A stretch of DNA of 43,222 bases. It comes from Planctomyces sp. Lineage in GTDB: Bacteria; Planctomycetota; Planctomycetia; Planctomycetales; Planctomycetaceae. Under the pieces are notes generated by a model that was given only the letters and a program-made list of their open reading frames with translations, was not told the DNA's origin and searched no databases. The number at the start of each line of letters is the position of its first letter. Position 1 is the stretch's first letter. The DNA lies in the NCBI GenBank assembly GCA_005798445.1, contig SYJG01000240.1:1-43222 (forward strand), given 5' to 3'. Shown here in pieces: positions 25,804 to 34,624 of the stretch. The translations under genes and the position numbers were made by a program.

Positions 25804-26436
25804 ATGACGCCAGTCCAACTCAACTATCGCGTGTTGTTGTCGACTCCCGGTGCCCAGTTGGTGCCGCCAGAGATGATGGCTCCCCAACGGAAACAAACAA
25901 TGTTGTTCAACCCCTTCGACGACGAAGCCCGCTTCATGAGAGCTTGGCATGCGGTCGAGATCGCCCGTCCGGTGCAGCAAGGGCTGTTCACCTTCGACGT
26001 CTCCGACTTGCCGTACTTCCTCGTCTGCGGCGGCCGGAAGCCCGGAGCGACCGTCAGCGTCACGAAGGGGGAAGTCAAAGTCAGCCGTCCGCTGATCATC
26101 ACCCCCGACAACATGCGGCCGGAGTTCGAGGACTTCTTCGAGGAAAACGACGAGGCCGACTTCGTTCAATTTTTGATGGCCCGCACGGCGGCGTTTTCGA
26201 ATCTCAAGATCCGCAACTCATCCACCGAGAAAAAGCTGGTCAGCGACAGCGTCGAGGAGATTGTCGAGAAGCTCAACAAGCAGCTCGACCAAGAGGACGA
26301 AGACCGCGTGGCGATCCTGACTGCCCCACCGAAGCTCGGCGGAGTCGCGCTGCTGAAGTACACGACCGAGCGAGTCATGGCCAGCGCCCCCGACAACGTC
26401 CAAGAGCTCCGCGAACGAGGCTTCCTGTCGTCGTAG
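25804..26436 (+). CDS. Conserved-looking protein of unknown function
   Basis: I do not recognise this 210-residue protein. It has no signal peptide or membrane segment. It contains an acidic stretch (FEDFFEENDEADF, about 109-121) and a helical segment SVEEIVEKLNKQLDQEDEDR followed by the hydrophobic strand VAILTAPP. Codon usage looks native. GAGAGGG upstream supports the ATG at 25804. Its TAG stop is 1 bp from the stop of the convergent gene at 26438, with no terminator between them. Confidence 0.65.
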   Translation: MTPVQLNYRVLLSTPGAQLVPPEMMAPQRKQTMLFNPFDDEARFMRAWHAVEIARPVQQGLFTFDVSDLPYFLVCGGRKPGATVSVTKGEVKVSRPLIITPDNMRPEFEDFFEENDEADFVQFLMARTAAFSNLKIRNSSTEKKLVSDSVEEIVEKLNKQLDQEDEDRVAILTAPPKLGGVALLKYTTERVMASAPDNVQELRERGFLSS

Positions 26437-26437
26437 G

Positions 26438-26917
26438 TCACTTCGGAACGTTGACTGACTTTGCGATCTCGTACGTCACCGTGCGTGTCTTCGATTTGTG
26501 TTCCGGCACTCGCCGCACCAGATGAATTTCGAAGATCTCGTAGCTCGGAAAGTCGAGGTACTGCCGAGCCAGTTCCTCCAAACGAGCAACCACTTCTACG
26601 ACTTGCTCGTCCGCTTCGCGAGGTTCAGGATCGAAACCGACTTGCATGGTGATCCGCAGAGTCTTCGGCGTGTTGCGGTGCATTCGCCGCTGTCCCCCCT
26701 GCACTTGTGGATACGCCTTCGGGAACGCTCGATGGATCGCGGTCTGTAGCGGCTGAAACGGCTTCGCGTGGTAGTACGAGAAAATCCAAACGCTCGCCGA
26801 GGCCGCAATCGCGAGCACGAAAATGCCGAGCATCACCTTCGTCCCGGAAAACTCGCGCGGCGAATTTCCGAATCGCTGCGAACCGTCGTCGGATTGATCG
26901 GGAACAGACTCGGACAT
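26438..26917 (-). CDS. Single-span membrane protein of unknown function
   Basis: This 159-residue protein has a soluble acidic N-terminus, one membrane segment (VMLGIFVLAIAASASVWIFS, about 28-47) and a periplasmic-type domain with RITMQVGFDPE, EEQ-like helix VVARLEELARQYLD and the strand SYEIFEIHLVRR. Its ATG follows the stop of the redoxin-like gene after a single base (TGA-C-ATG), so translation is probably coupled and the two proteins may act together. The family is not recognised. Confidence 0.65.
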   Translation of the reverse strand: MSESVPDQSDDGSQRFGNSPREFSGTKVMLGIFVLAIAASASVWIFSYYHAKPFQPLQTAIHRAFPKAYPQVQGGQRRMHRNTPKTLRITMQVGFDPEPREADEQVVEVVARLEELARQYLDFPSYEIFEIHLVRRVPEHKSKTRTVTYEIAKSVNVPK

Positions 26918-26918
26918 G

Positions 26919-27506
26919 TCACTTCGTTTCTGAAGAAGAGGATTCTTTCAACGGCGGCAGCAGTCGATCGAGGTCCGCCTCCGGTCGCGGAGATTTGCTC
27001 GACCAAGCCACTTGCCCCGCGCGGTCGATCCAGAAGACTCCGGTCTGAGTCTCCATTCGGTCCTCGTCGTAGCGCCCCCAAAGACGGTGAGTGAGAAACT
27101 CCGGATCGGACAACAACGGGAAGGGAAACGGACCGCTCCGTTCCATCGCCTGCCGATTGTACTGCGGGATCGCGGCGCTGACTCCCAAAACCTGCACACC
27201 GCGACGCTTGAGTTCGGGATACTGCTGTCGTGCTCGCAACAGCACTGGATCCCGATCGGCCCCCGCTTCGCCGTCGAAGAAGATCAACAGCACCTCCTGG
27301 CGGCCGAGATATCGTTCGAACTTCAGAAGCTTGTTGTCACTGTCGAGCGCCAAAAACTTGGGAGCCGGCCGCCGCTCATCGAGCGTTCCCGTCGAACGCT
27401 GCTGCGGTGGTAGGGAAAGTTTGAAGGCCACCAGCCCCACGATGACCGCCGCCGCCAGCGGCAGCACCAACACACGCGGTCGCCAATTTCTATCGCTCAC
27501 GCTCAA
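26919..27506 (-). CDS. Membrane-anchored peroxiredoxin-like protein lacking cysteine
   Basis: This 195-residue protein has an N-terminal membrane anchor (about 10-30) and an AhpC/TSA-redoxin-like domain: PAPKFLALDSDNKLLKFERY, VLLIFFDGEAGADRDPVLL, RGVQVLGVSA, PFPFPLLSDPEFLTHRLWG and TGVFWIDRAGQVAW. The position of the peroxidatic Cys (usually in FxPxxxTPVCT) reads FFDGEAGADRD, and I find no cysteine anywhere. It cannot be a thiol peroxidase. A binding or chaperone-like role with the coupled protein at 26438 is possible. Confidence 0.75.
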   Translation of the reverse strand: MSVSDRNWRPRVLVLPLAAAVIVGLVAFKLSLPPQQRSTGTLDERRPAPKFLALDSDNKLLKFERYLGRQEVLLIFFDGEAGADRDPVLLRARQQYPELKRRGVQVLGVSAAIPQYNRQAMERSGPFPFPLLSDPEFLTHRLWGRYDEDRMETQTGVFWIDRAGQVAWSSKSPRPEADLDRLLPPLKESSSSETK

Positions 27507-27601
27507 CCTTTCGTGATCAACTCACCTGCTGTCCTTGTCCACAATCTGTGTGGAGATTCTAGCGCAACCTGAGCAAACGCGAACCAACGGCGCAACAAAA
27601 A

Positions 27602-27623
27602 GGGGGGCGTGCAGCCGCCCCCC
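27602..27623 (-). terminator. Rho-independent terminator
   Basis: GGGGGGCG and CGCCCCCC form an 8-bp stem with a 6-nt loop. Read on the minus strand the stem is followed by TTTTTGTTG. It lies about 105 bp beyond the stop of the thioredoxin-like gene ending at 27729 and so terminates that minus-strand transcript. Confidence 0.8.
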
Positions 27624-27728
27624 TTCGGTGAGTCCCTTCACCCGTCGCAGACTCCTTCCGCAACGATTCCTCCGTGTTCACTCCTGTCCGAGAAGGCTCG
27701 CCACACGGGCGCGCATTGCGGTTCACAA

Positions 27729-28199
27729 TCAGGTGGGGCACTGCAATTGAACTTCGAGATTCAACGAGGCTGTGCGGTCTCCGTTCTGAAATGTCTGGAG
27801 GATCCTGTTCCAGTCCTCACCTTGCAGCTTGCGGCTCGTGCGAAAGACCTGCCACTGTTGCTCGCGTTCAATCACCGCCACATGCGGCAGCGGCTTGTTC
27901 TCAAACAGCTTGTGAACCGTCTGGCCATGGCTGGTCGATGTGTCGACCTCGACGACAACAAACCGTTCCAACAACTTGCGACGTTGCGCTGTCTTGCGGA
28001 CGTCTTTCAAATGCACGGGAACTTCGGCAGAGTCTCCTCCCGGATTCAGCACGACAAGAAGCGGCTTTTTCGACCGCTGAGCCTCACGATACGCCAGCGT
28101 GTAACTGGTGAAATGCGAGGGCAGATTTGCAGTCAGTTGTTGCGGCTGCACGCCGACGGCGGGATCCATCAGCAACAACAAGGTCAGGCTAGTGAGCAT
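27729..28199 (-). CDS. Exported thioredoxin-fold-like protein without a CxxC motif
   Basis: This 156-residue protein has a short signal peptide (MLTSLTLLLLMDPAVGVQP). The remainder resembles thioredoxin-like domains in order: AYREAQRSKKPLLVVLNPGG (helix then strand), LERFVVVEVDTSTSHG, and KPLPHVAVIEREQQWQVF with the cis-proline-like PLPHV. The position for CxxC is occupied by NPGGDSAEV. The only cysteine is near the C-terminus. It starts at the ATG at 28199 after AAGGA. It is the second cysteine-poor redoxin-like gene in this stretch, separated from the first by a terminator. Confidence 0.6.
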   Translation of the reverse strand: MLTSLTLLLLMDPAVGVQPQQLTANLPSHFTSYTLAYREAQRSKKPLLVVLNPGGDSAEVPVHLKDVRKTAQRRKLLERFVVVEVDTSTSHGQTVHKLFENKPLPHVAVIEREQQWQVFRTSRKLQGEDWNRILQTFQNGDRTASLNLEVQLQCPT

Positions 28200-28484
28200 G
28201 AATTCCGTTTCCTTCGTCCTGCCAGCGAGACCGCCGCCGCAAAGCGACGACCGACATGCCGACCATGAAGCGCGCGACGTCTCCGCCAACGACTTCGTAT
28301 GAGGCGGTGTCGCTCAGGCTGAGTTCCCAGCCAGCCTGCGAGCCACGAAGGCTCTCATCTGCGCGACCACCGACGAATCAAATCCGTTTGCTCGCAACCG
28401 ACGCCCCGCGAAGCCTGACCCTGTGACTCACGACGGCACGTCGAAGAGGACGGGACTCTTGCGGCTCGCCTTGCGACAGTCAAG

Positions 28485-28706
28485 TCACTCGGCACTTTGC
28501 ACTGTCAGTCGTTTGCCGCCAACTTCCACAAGGTCGTTGACCACCAATTTCCGGCGTCTCCGTGTTTCAATCTCACCGTTCACTCGGACTTCCCCGTTCT
28601 GAATCATGAACTTGGCGTGTCCTCCAGTGACCGCAATCGAGCTCAGCTTCAGAAATTGATCCAGGCAAAGTTTTTTCAATTCGGAACCAGCCCCTTCTCC
28701 GGCCAT
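28485..28706 (-). CDS. S4-domain RNA-binding protein (YbcJ-like)
   Basis: This protein of about 73 residues is a lone S4 domain: LDQFLKLSSIAVTGGHAKFM, then NGEVRVNGEIETRRRRKL and NDLVEVGGKRLTV. Such proteins bind structured RNA, often ribosomal. The start at 28706 gives the usual length for the YbcJ group. The frame extends 16 codons to a GTG at 28754 without a clear ribosome site. It is divergent from the cupin gene. The 285 bp downstream, to 28200, show no gene or clear motif. Confidence 0.8.
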   Translation of the reverse strand: MAGEGAGSELKKLCLDQFLKLSSIAVTGGHAKFMIQNGEVRVNGEIETRRRRKLVVNDLVEVGGKRLTVQSAE

Positions 28707-28780
28707 GTCAGGTCTCACATCGCGTGGGAAATAATTTGTGGTTGCAGACGACACTCATTTTCAGGCAAAGGTCAGGTCCA

Positions 28781-29176
28781 ATGACAGAGTTCCGCACCAT
28801 GCGATTGCCAGCCAATCCCGATGTGATTGCCCCGGATGGATCGGGAGTGCGCATCTTGCTCGGACTGAGCGGCGGCGGGATGGCTCACTTTGAGTTGTCT
28901 CCCGGTCAAACGTCGAAAGCAGTGACTCATCGAACCGTCGAGGAGATCTGGTTCTGCCTGTCCGGTCGCGGTGAAATGTGGCGCAAGCAAGCGGACCGCG
29001 AAGAGATCGTCTCCCTGGAACCGGGTGTTTGCCTCACGATCCCGCTGAAGACTCACTTCCAATTCCGCTCCCTGGACGACGAGCCACTCACCGCCGTCGC
29101 GATCACCATGCCCCCGTGGCCAGGTGAAGGCGAGGCCATCATTGTGCCAGGAAAATGGGAACCGACCGTCGCGTAA
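28781..29176 (+). CDS. Small cupin-domain protein
   Basis: This 131-residue protein is a single cupin barrel, with motif 1 around SKAVTHRTVEEIWFCLSGRGEM and motif 2 around LEPGVCLTIPLKTHFQFRS. The His and Glu positions (THRTVEE) suit metal binding but the set is not complete, so enzymatic activity is unproven. The ATG at 28781 follows AAAGG. The last 124 bp overlap, in antisense, the 3' end of the membrane protein gene at 29053-29535. Confidence 0.8.
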   Translation: MTEFRTMRLPANPDVIAPDGSGVRILLGLSGGGMAHFELSPGQTSKAVTHRTVEEIWFCLSGRGEMWRKQADREEIVSLEPGVCLTIPLKTHFQFRSLDDEPLTAVAITMPPWPGEGEAIIVPGKWEPTVA

Positions 29177-29535
29177 TCGGAATAACGGCGTTCGGCGCGG
29201 GTCTCCCGACCGAGCACAAGGGGCATTGTGGCGATGAAGATGGTCGTCATATTCATTGAAAGGCTCAGCAGAGCGGCGTTCTTCCATCTTTGACCCAGGA
29301 TCACTTTCAGGCCACAAGCTTCAAACAGGGTCACGCCGCATTCGATCGGCCAGAAGCTTCCATGCCCAAACGCGATGATCGCCCAGGCCAATGAGTGGCT
29401 GACGAGGTTAAGCCCAATAATACACAGCACCCAATCCCGCACCGGCAACCTCAACCCCGTGATCCACAGCCAAAACGCACCGACGATTAACTCGGCTGCA
29501 AGTGTCAGCACAAGTGCCGTGACATACAGGCTCAC
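29053..29535 (-). CDS. Small polytopic membrane protein, unknown
   Basis: This 160-residue protein has three or four hydrophobic segments: VTALVLTLAAELIVGAFWLW, VLCIIGLNLVSHSLAWAIIA, and one near NAALLSLSMNMTTIFIATMP. It starts with GTG at 29535, overlapping the TGA of the upstream gene (GTGA), with AAGGA before it. The two are therefore one transcription and translation unit. The last 40 codons run antisense through the cupin gene. No family is recognised. Confidence 0.65.
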   Translation of the reverse strand: MSLYVTALVLTLAAELIVGAFWLWITGLRLPVRDWVLCIIGLNLVSHSLAWAIIAFGHGSFWPIECGVTLFEACGLKVILGQRWKNAALLSLSMNMTTIFIATMPLVLGRETRAERRYSDYATVGSHFPGTMMASPSPGHGGMVIATAVSGSSSRERNWK

Positions 29536-30107
29536 GACGATTCCTTTTTTAGCGAAGTTGCCGCTGTCGCACTGCTGCGGCGTGTCTTCCGATACACATA
29601 GATGCAGACGCAACTTCCCATCACAAATGCAACCGCCAAAGGAACCAATTCAAGTATCAAGCTCGACTGGTGTTCGATGTGTTCAACGATTTCGATGACA
29701 GGCTCCGCAGAATCGACGCTGACGAGCCTCAATGTCGTGATTGTTGACTCAACTCGACTCGCCATCGGCACGGCATTGATTTCTGTCACTGGTGGCTTCG
29801 TGGAGGGCCATGCTCTGTAAAGTTCTCGGTCGAAGTCTGGCAAACCTTCGACTTCGCGAGGTACCACATAGAACCTCGTGCCGTATTTGGTCGAAAAACG
29901 AAACGGTTGACCTGGCTCGATTTCGACAGCTCCGCCGAACCCTCGTATCGGTGCCGCAACCAAGCGATGCGATCGAAGTGCCTCCGAGTTTTCAAAAACC
30001 AACTGATGCGACACGCCTCTATGGCCCGGCGGAGTGATGTCGGCGTAAGCCGTCGTCATCATGGAGAGCACAATCACAACACAGCTCGCTCGGTAAACAA
30101 ATCGCAT
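29532..30107 (-). CDS. Exported protein with C-terminal membrane anchor, unknown
   Basis: This 191-residue protein has a signal peptide (about 5-22, ending TAYA), an extracytoplasmic domain containing YGTRFYVVPREVEGLP, and a single membrane helix near 153-172 (LVPLAVAFVMGSCVCIYVY) followed by a basic tail. That topology is a type I single-span protein with a short cytoplasmic end. It is translationally coupled to the small membrane protein downstream, and the pair may form a complex. GGAAAG precedes the ATG. Confidence 0.65.
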   Translation of the reverse strand: MRFVYRASCVVIVLSMMTTAYADITPPGHRGVSHQLVFENSEALRSHRLVAAPIRGFGGAVEIEPGQPFRFSTKYGTRFYVVPREVEGLPDFDRELYRAWPSTKPPVTEINAVPMASRVESTITTLRLVSVDSAEPVIEIVEHIEHQSSLILELVPLAVAFVMGSCVCIYVYRKTRRSSATAATSLKKESS

Positions 30108-30164
30108 AGACTTTCCAGTGCAGAGCTACTGGCGACGGGCTGGGACACGTTTAGGGATCGCATC

Positions 30165-30224
30165 ATCGAGACCCAACAATGGGATTCGCGGTCGTGGGTC
30201 TCGCGATGCTCGACCCACCCAACG
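30165..30224. repeat. Degenerate palindromic element (family H)
   Basis: CATCGAGACCCA pairs with TGGGTCTCGCGATG, and the right flank CTCGACCCACCC matches the element at 15149-15231. It lies next to the orphan serS tail. Confidence 0.65.
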
Positions 30225-30227
30225 TCA

Positions 30228-30636
<409 letters not shown>

Positions 30637-30738
30637 TTCGATTCTCCTGAAGGTTGATGGCTGCATCTGACGCAACGCCAACATACCACAGTCCTTGATC
30701 CTCAATCAAAGACAGTTTCCCAGCCCCTCATGAATCGC

Positions 30739-32016
30739 CTACCCGATCCGCTCAATCCCCATCCACTTCCTCAGCACTTCCGGGATGACGATGCTGCCGT
30801 CTGCCTGTTGATGGTTTTCGAGCAGGGCGATCATGGCTCGCGTGATCGCGACGGCGGTGCCGTTGAGCGTGTGGACGAACTGCGTTCCCTTCTTGTCCGG
30901 CAGCTTGCAGCGGATGCCTAGGCGACGAGCTTGGAAGTCGGTGCAGTTCGAGGCGGAGGTGATCTCGCCCCACTCGCCCGCTTCGCCGCGGCCGGGCATC
31001 CAGGCTTCGAGGTCGAATTTTCGATAGGCCGGCCCGCCCAGGTCGCCGCTGGCGATGTCGAGCACTCGGTACGGAATGCCCAAGCCTTGGAAGATCTCTT
31101 CCTCGATGCTCAGGATGAGCTGGTGGAACTTGTCGGACTCGGCGACGTCCGGCGCGGTGAAGCCGAACATCTCGACCTTCGTGAATTGATGCACGCGATA
31201 GATACCCTTCGTCGCTTTGCCATGCGCACCGGCTTCCGTGCGGAAGCAGTGCGAGATGCCGGCGACCTTCAGCGGCAGCTTGTCAACGTCGAGAATGTGA
31301 TCCTTCAACATGCCGCCGAGCGTAATCTCGGCGGTCGCGACGAGACTGAGATCGGTTCCCGTGATCGAATAAATCTGCGTCTCCGGGCCGCGTGGCTGGT
31401 ATCCGGTTCCTTCAAGCACCTCCATGCGAGCGAGGTCGGGTGTCGTGTGCAGCGTGAACCCTGCGGATCGGAGTTTGCTGACGGCGTACTGAATCAACGC
31501 CAGTTCGAGCAGCACCGCTTCGTTCTTCAAAAAGTAAAACCCGTGCCCCGTGACGCGAGCACCCGCCTCGAGGTCGATGAGGTCGTGCTTCTCGGCCAGT
31601 GCGACGTGATCGAGAGCTTTGAAGTCGAACTTCTTGATCTCTCCGACAACTCGCAGCACCTTGCTGTCCGCTTCCTGGCCGAGCGGAGCATCGGGATGCG
31701 TCATGTTCGGGATGCCCATCAGGACATCGCGCAGTTGCGGTTCGACATCGGCGACCTGCTTCTCGTTGGCAGAGATTGCCTCACGCAGTTCCTTGCCCTT
31801 CGCGATGAGCTGTTGCTTCTCATCGGCGTCCTTCGTCTTCGGAATCTGTGCCGAGATTTCTTTCTGGTCACGCCGCAGGTTGTCCCCCTCAACGATCAAC
31901 TTGCTGCGTTGGTCGCGCAGCGCCGTGAGCTGGCTGAGATCAACAGTCACTCCGCGATTGCGGCAGTTCGCTTCGACGGCTTCACGGTTCTCACAGACGA
32001 ATTGCAGGTCGAGCAT
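30739..32016 (-). CDS. serS: Seryl-tRNA synthetase
   Basis: This 425-residue class II synthetase charges tRNA-Ser. It has the N-terminal coiled-coil arm (about 25-110, rich in K/E/Q), motif 2 in CFRTEAGAHGKATKGIYRVH and motif 3 in the [18 protein letters not shown] region. Length is normal. The last 57 codons (30739-30910) are repeated downstream at 30228-30396, so the present C-terminus may be a replacement. It is otherwise intact and should be functional. Confidence 0.95.
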   Translation of the reverse strand: MLDLQFVCENREAVEANCRNRGVTVDLSQLTALRDQRSKLIVEGDNLRRDQKEISAQIPKTKDADEKQQLIAKGKELREAISANEKQVADVEPQLRDVLMGIPNMTHPDAPLGQEADSKVLRVVGEIKKFDFKALDHVALAEKHDLIDLEAGARVTGHGFYFLKNEAVLLELALIQYAVSKLRSAGFTLHTTPDLARMEVLEGTGYQPRGPETQIYSITGTDLSLVATAEITLGGMLKDHILDVDKLPLKVAGISHCFRTEAGAHGKATKGIYRVHQFTKVEMFGFTAPDVAESDKFHQLILSIEEEIFQGLGIPYRVLDIASGDLGGPAYRKFDLEAWMPGRGEAGEWGEITSASNCTDFQARRLGIRCKLPDKKGTQFVHTLNGTAVAITRAMIALLENHQQADGSIVIPEVLRKWMGIERIG

Positions 32017-32038
32017 GTTTGGTCAGTCCTGTTGAGAA

Positions 32039-32109
32039 TTCACCACAGAGACACAGAGAGCACCGAGTGAAAACGCACTCCTCTGTGCCCTCTGTGTCTC
32101 TGTGGTGAA
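32039..32109. repeat. Palindromic element (family N)
   Basis: The arms 32039-32063 and 32085-32109 are 25 bp with one mismatch, starting TTCACCACAGAGACACAGAG. The element fills the gap between the M24 peptidase stop (32124) and the serS start (32016). Confidence 0.9.
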
Positions 32110-32123
32110 CTTCTTTTTCATTT

Positions 32124-33287
32124 TCAATCCAGAGCAATCGTGTGGTTGCTCAGTCGGCGGTAGCCGGTTTCGGTGATGAGATAATTGTGTTCGATGCGGA
32201 CTCCGCCGACGCCCTCGACGTACAGGCCGGGTTCAAGCGTCACGACGTCGCCCGCTTCGAGCACGTCGTCGCTTTGCGGCACGAGAATCGGTGGTTCGGG
32301 ATGCGCGAGTCCGATGCCGTGACCAGCGTGATGGGTGAGGTGGTCGTAGCCCTGCGCTGCGAATGGCGACGATTTGTATTGAGCACTCGCGGCGGCGTAG
32401 ACATCGGCGGCTCGTGCTCCGGCTTTGAGAACTTTCTCTGCGGCGGCCATCGCAGCTTGACAGACGGCGAAGACTTCTCGCTGCTGAGTGGACGGCTTGC
32501 CGATGGCGATGACGTTCGTGAAGTCGCTGCGATAGCCTTCCAACACGGCCGAATAGTCGAGGACGAAAAGCTCGCCCGGTTGCATCGCGTGAGTCGTTGG
32601 CAATCCGCCGGACTTCGGCTGGGCTGGGCTGTTCGCGCGAAAGTCGCCGTAGATGAGTCCGACTCGGCCGGCTGCCGCCAGAACCGCAGACTGCACGCCG
32701 ATGTAGGCGTCCAACTCGGTCATGCCCGGCTTCACGTTTTCGCGAGCCCACGCATGTCCCACGTCAGTGGCGCGCATGCAAGTTTCGAGCAACGCGATCT
32801 CGTCCGGCTCTTTTCGTCGGCGCAGATTGCGAATCAACGAACCGACTGCGGCGGGAACCAACTCGGCATCGCCGACTCCGATCGCATCGCGTGCTCCGAC
32901 TGGCAGCCATTCGGCTTCGATCGCTCCCTTGCGGCCACGCAGCTTGCCGGCGACTTGCAGCAACGCTCGGAACAAAACGTGATCGCGGTTCGCGACCGAG
33001 TGCTGATGGTCGTACCACTTCTCGACCACTTCGTCATCGACGAACGCCTCGCCGACTCCCGACTTCAAAGAAAAGTTGTCGCCGAGCAAAGTCGCTTTGC
33101 CACCTCGCTCAAGCAGCAACAACGCACGCTCGCCGCCGGAGAAGCTGAACGGCGGAATCCAAAAGTTCGCGAGATATTTGACATGTCTCGGATCGGCGAT
33201 CAGCAGCCACTCGACGTCGTGCGGGACCACATTCCAAAGTCGGGCACGTCGGGCGAGACAGCCTTCTTTCGTGAGCATGGAGGTCAT
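32124..33287 (-). CDS. M24-family metallopeptidase (Xaa-Pro aminopeptidase-like)
   Basis: This 387-residue protein has a creatinase-like N-terminal domain (1-160) and a pita-bread catalytic domain. The five metal ligands are visible as Asp244 (FVLDYS), Asp255 (RSDFTN), His323 (HHAGHGIG), Glu352 (LEPGLY) and Glu366 (IEHNYL). It is probably an aminopeptidase P or prolidase-like enzyme acting on proline-containing peptides in the cytoplasm. The ATG at 33287 is used; another ATG three codons later has a better-spaced purine run. It is co-directional with serS and trxB. Confidence 0.9.
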   Translation of the reverse strand: MTSMLTKEGCLARRARLWNVVPHDVEWLLIADPRHVKYLANFWIPPFSFSGGERALLLLERGGKATLLGDNFSLKSGVGEAFVDDEVVEKWYDHQHSVANRDHVLFRALLQVAGKLRGRKGAIEAEWLPVGARDAIGVGDAELVPAAVGSLIRNLRRRKEPDEIALLETCMRATDVGHAWARENVKPGMTELDAYIGVQSAVLAAAGRVGLIYGDFRANSPAQPKSGGLPTTHAMQPGELFVLDYSAVLEGYRSDFTNVIAIGKPSTQQREVFAVCQAAMAAAEKVLKAGARAADVYAAASAQYKSSPFAAQGYDHLTHHAGHGIGLAHPEPPILVPQSDDVLEAGDVVTLEPGLYVEGVGGVRIEHNYLITETGYRRLSNHTIALD

Positions 33288-33300
33288 TCCAAAAAAGTGA

Positions 33301-33341
33301 GATAACGGCGATCGGTTTTCGGCTCACGGCATTCGGCCGGA
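33301..33341. repeat. Half palindromic element (family G, right arm only)
   Basis: The stretch ends with TCGGCTCACGGCATTCGGCC followed by GGAC, identical to the right arm of the perfect palindrome at 13565-13673; its start is also similar. No left arm is present. It lies 2 bp from the trxB stop codon and 13 bp from the M24 start. Confidence 0.8.
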
Positions 33342-33343
33342 CA

Positions 33344-34405
33344 TCACTCGAAACCTTTGGCGGCGAGCCAGCGTTCGGCGTCGAGGGCGGCTTGGCATCC
33401 GCTGCCGGCAGCGGTGATGGCTTGGCGGTAGTAGTCATCGGCGACGTCGCCAGCGGCGAAGACCCCTTCAACGGTCGTGTAGGTGCGCTGCGGAGTCGTC
33501 CAGACGATGTATTTCTTGTCGGTCAACTTGAGCTGGCCTTTCAGGAAGTCGGTGTTCGGAGTGTGGCCGATGGCACAGAAGTAGCCGGAACAATCGAGTT
33601 GCTCAGTCTTCGACGGATCGACTGTGCTTTGCAGGCGGACTCCGGTGACTCCGGCCTTGTCGTCGCCGAGGACTTCAGCGACGGTCGAGTTCCATTTCAC
33701 TTCGATCTTTGGATTCTTGAGGACTCGTTCGGCCATGATCTTGCTGGCTCGGAAGGAGTCACGGCGGTGGACGAGGAAGGTCTTTGAGGCGAACTTCGAG
33801 AGATAGCTGGCCTCTTCCATCGCACTGTCACCGCCACCGACCACGACGAGCGGCTTGTTGCGGAAGCGAGGCAGCGCGCCGTCACAGACCGCACAGGCCG
33901 AGACGCCGCGATTCTTAAATCGGTCTTCGCTTTCCAGGCCGAGGTAGTTGGCTCGCGCACCGGTCGCGATGATGATCGACAATGCTCGAATGGTCTGGCC
34001 TTCGAGCGTCTTCAGAACGAACGGGTGCTGGCTGCAATCGACATCCACGACGTCGTCGGTGATGACTCGTGTGCCGAAGTTCGTGGCTTGCTGCCGCATC
34101 AATTCGACGAGGTCCGGGCCGTCGATGCCGTGCGAGGCGTCCGGGTTGAGCATCATCTTGCGGTTGTCGCTGATCGCCGTCTTGAGGTACTCGTTGAGAT
34201 TGCCGGCCGGGAAACCGGGATAGTTTTCGACCTCGCTGGTCAGCGCGAGTTGGCCTTTTGGGAGCGTCCCTTTGATGCGGTTTTCTTCGGTCATCGCCCC
34301 TTCGATGCAGAGCGGATTGAGGCTGGCTCGCGCGGCATAAATGGCGGCGGCCCAGCCGGCGGGGCCGGAGCCGATGATGACGACATGTTCGGGATGATCA
34401 GACAC
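33344..34405 (-). CDS. trxB: Thioredoxin-disulfide reductase
   Basis: This 353-residue flavoprotein reduces thioredoxin with NADPH. The FAD motif is [11 protein letters not shown] (11-21), the redox-active cysteines are CAVCDG (171-176), the NADPH motif is [12 protein letters not shown] and the C-terminal FAD motif is [11 protein letters not shown]. It is about 30 residues longer than E. coli TrxB because of an insertion near 72-96 (around [14 protein letters not shown]) in the FAD domain. The start [12 protein letters not shown] is natural. It is divergent from glgC. Confidence 0.92.
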   Translation of the reverse strand: MSDHPEHVVIIGSGPAGWAAAIYAARASLNPLCIEGAMTEENRIKGTLPKGQLALTSEVENYPGFPAGNLNEYLKTAISDNRKMMLNPDASHGIDGPDLVELMRQQATNFGTRVITDDVVDVDCSQHPFVLKTLEGQTIRALSIIIATGARANYLGLESEDRFKNRGVSACAVCDGALPRFRNKPLVVVGGGDSAMEEASYLSKFASKTFLVHRRDSFRASKIMAERVLKNPKIEVKWNSTVAEVLGDDKAGVTGVRLQSTVDPSKTEQLDCSGYFCAIGHTPNTDFLKGQLKLTDKKYIVWTTPQRTYTTVEGVFAAGDVADDYYRQAITAAGSGCQAALDAERWLAAKGFE

Positions 34406-34416
34406 TGGAGACTCCT

Positions 34417-34500
34417 CGTAGGTCAGCCTTTCCAGGCTGACTGGCTGCGCGATGGATGTTGTGGGAAGCGTTCGGGTCAGCCCGGAAAGGCTGACCTACG
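34417..34500. repeat. Palindromic element (family J)
   Basis: The arms 34417-34441 and 34476-34500 are 25 bp with one mismatch and begin CGTAGGTCAGCCTTTCC. It sits directly upstream of trxB in the divergent trxB-glgC region, so it must overlap or border the trxB promoter. A single arm recurs at 20964. Confidence 0.88.
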
Positions 34501-34624
34501 GGGCGCGAACAATAGGCGAACAGCGCGGGTTGCAGCAAACGAGGCGCGAGTGAATTGCTCCGGCGGATGAAGTCTCCATAATCTGCCCACAGCACTCGGG
34601 GTCACTCATTGAAAAAGGCAGCGG

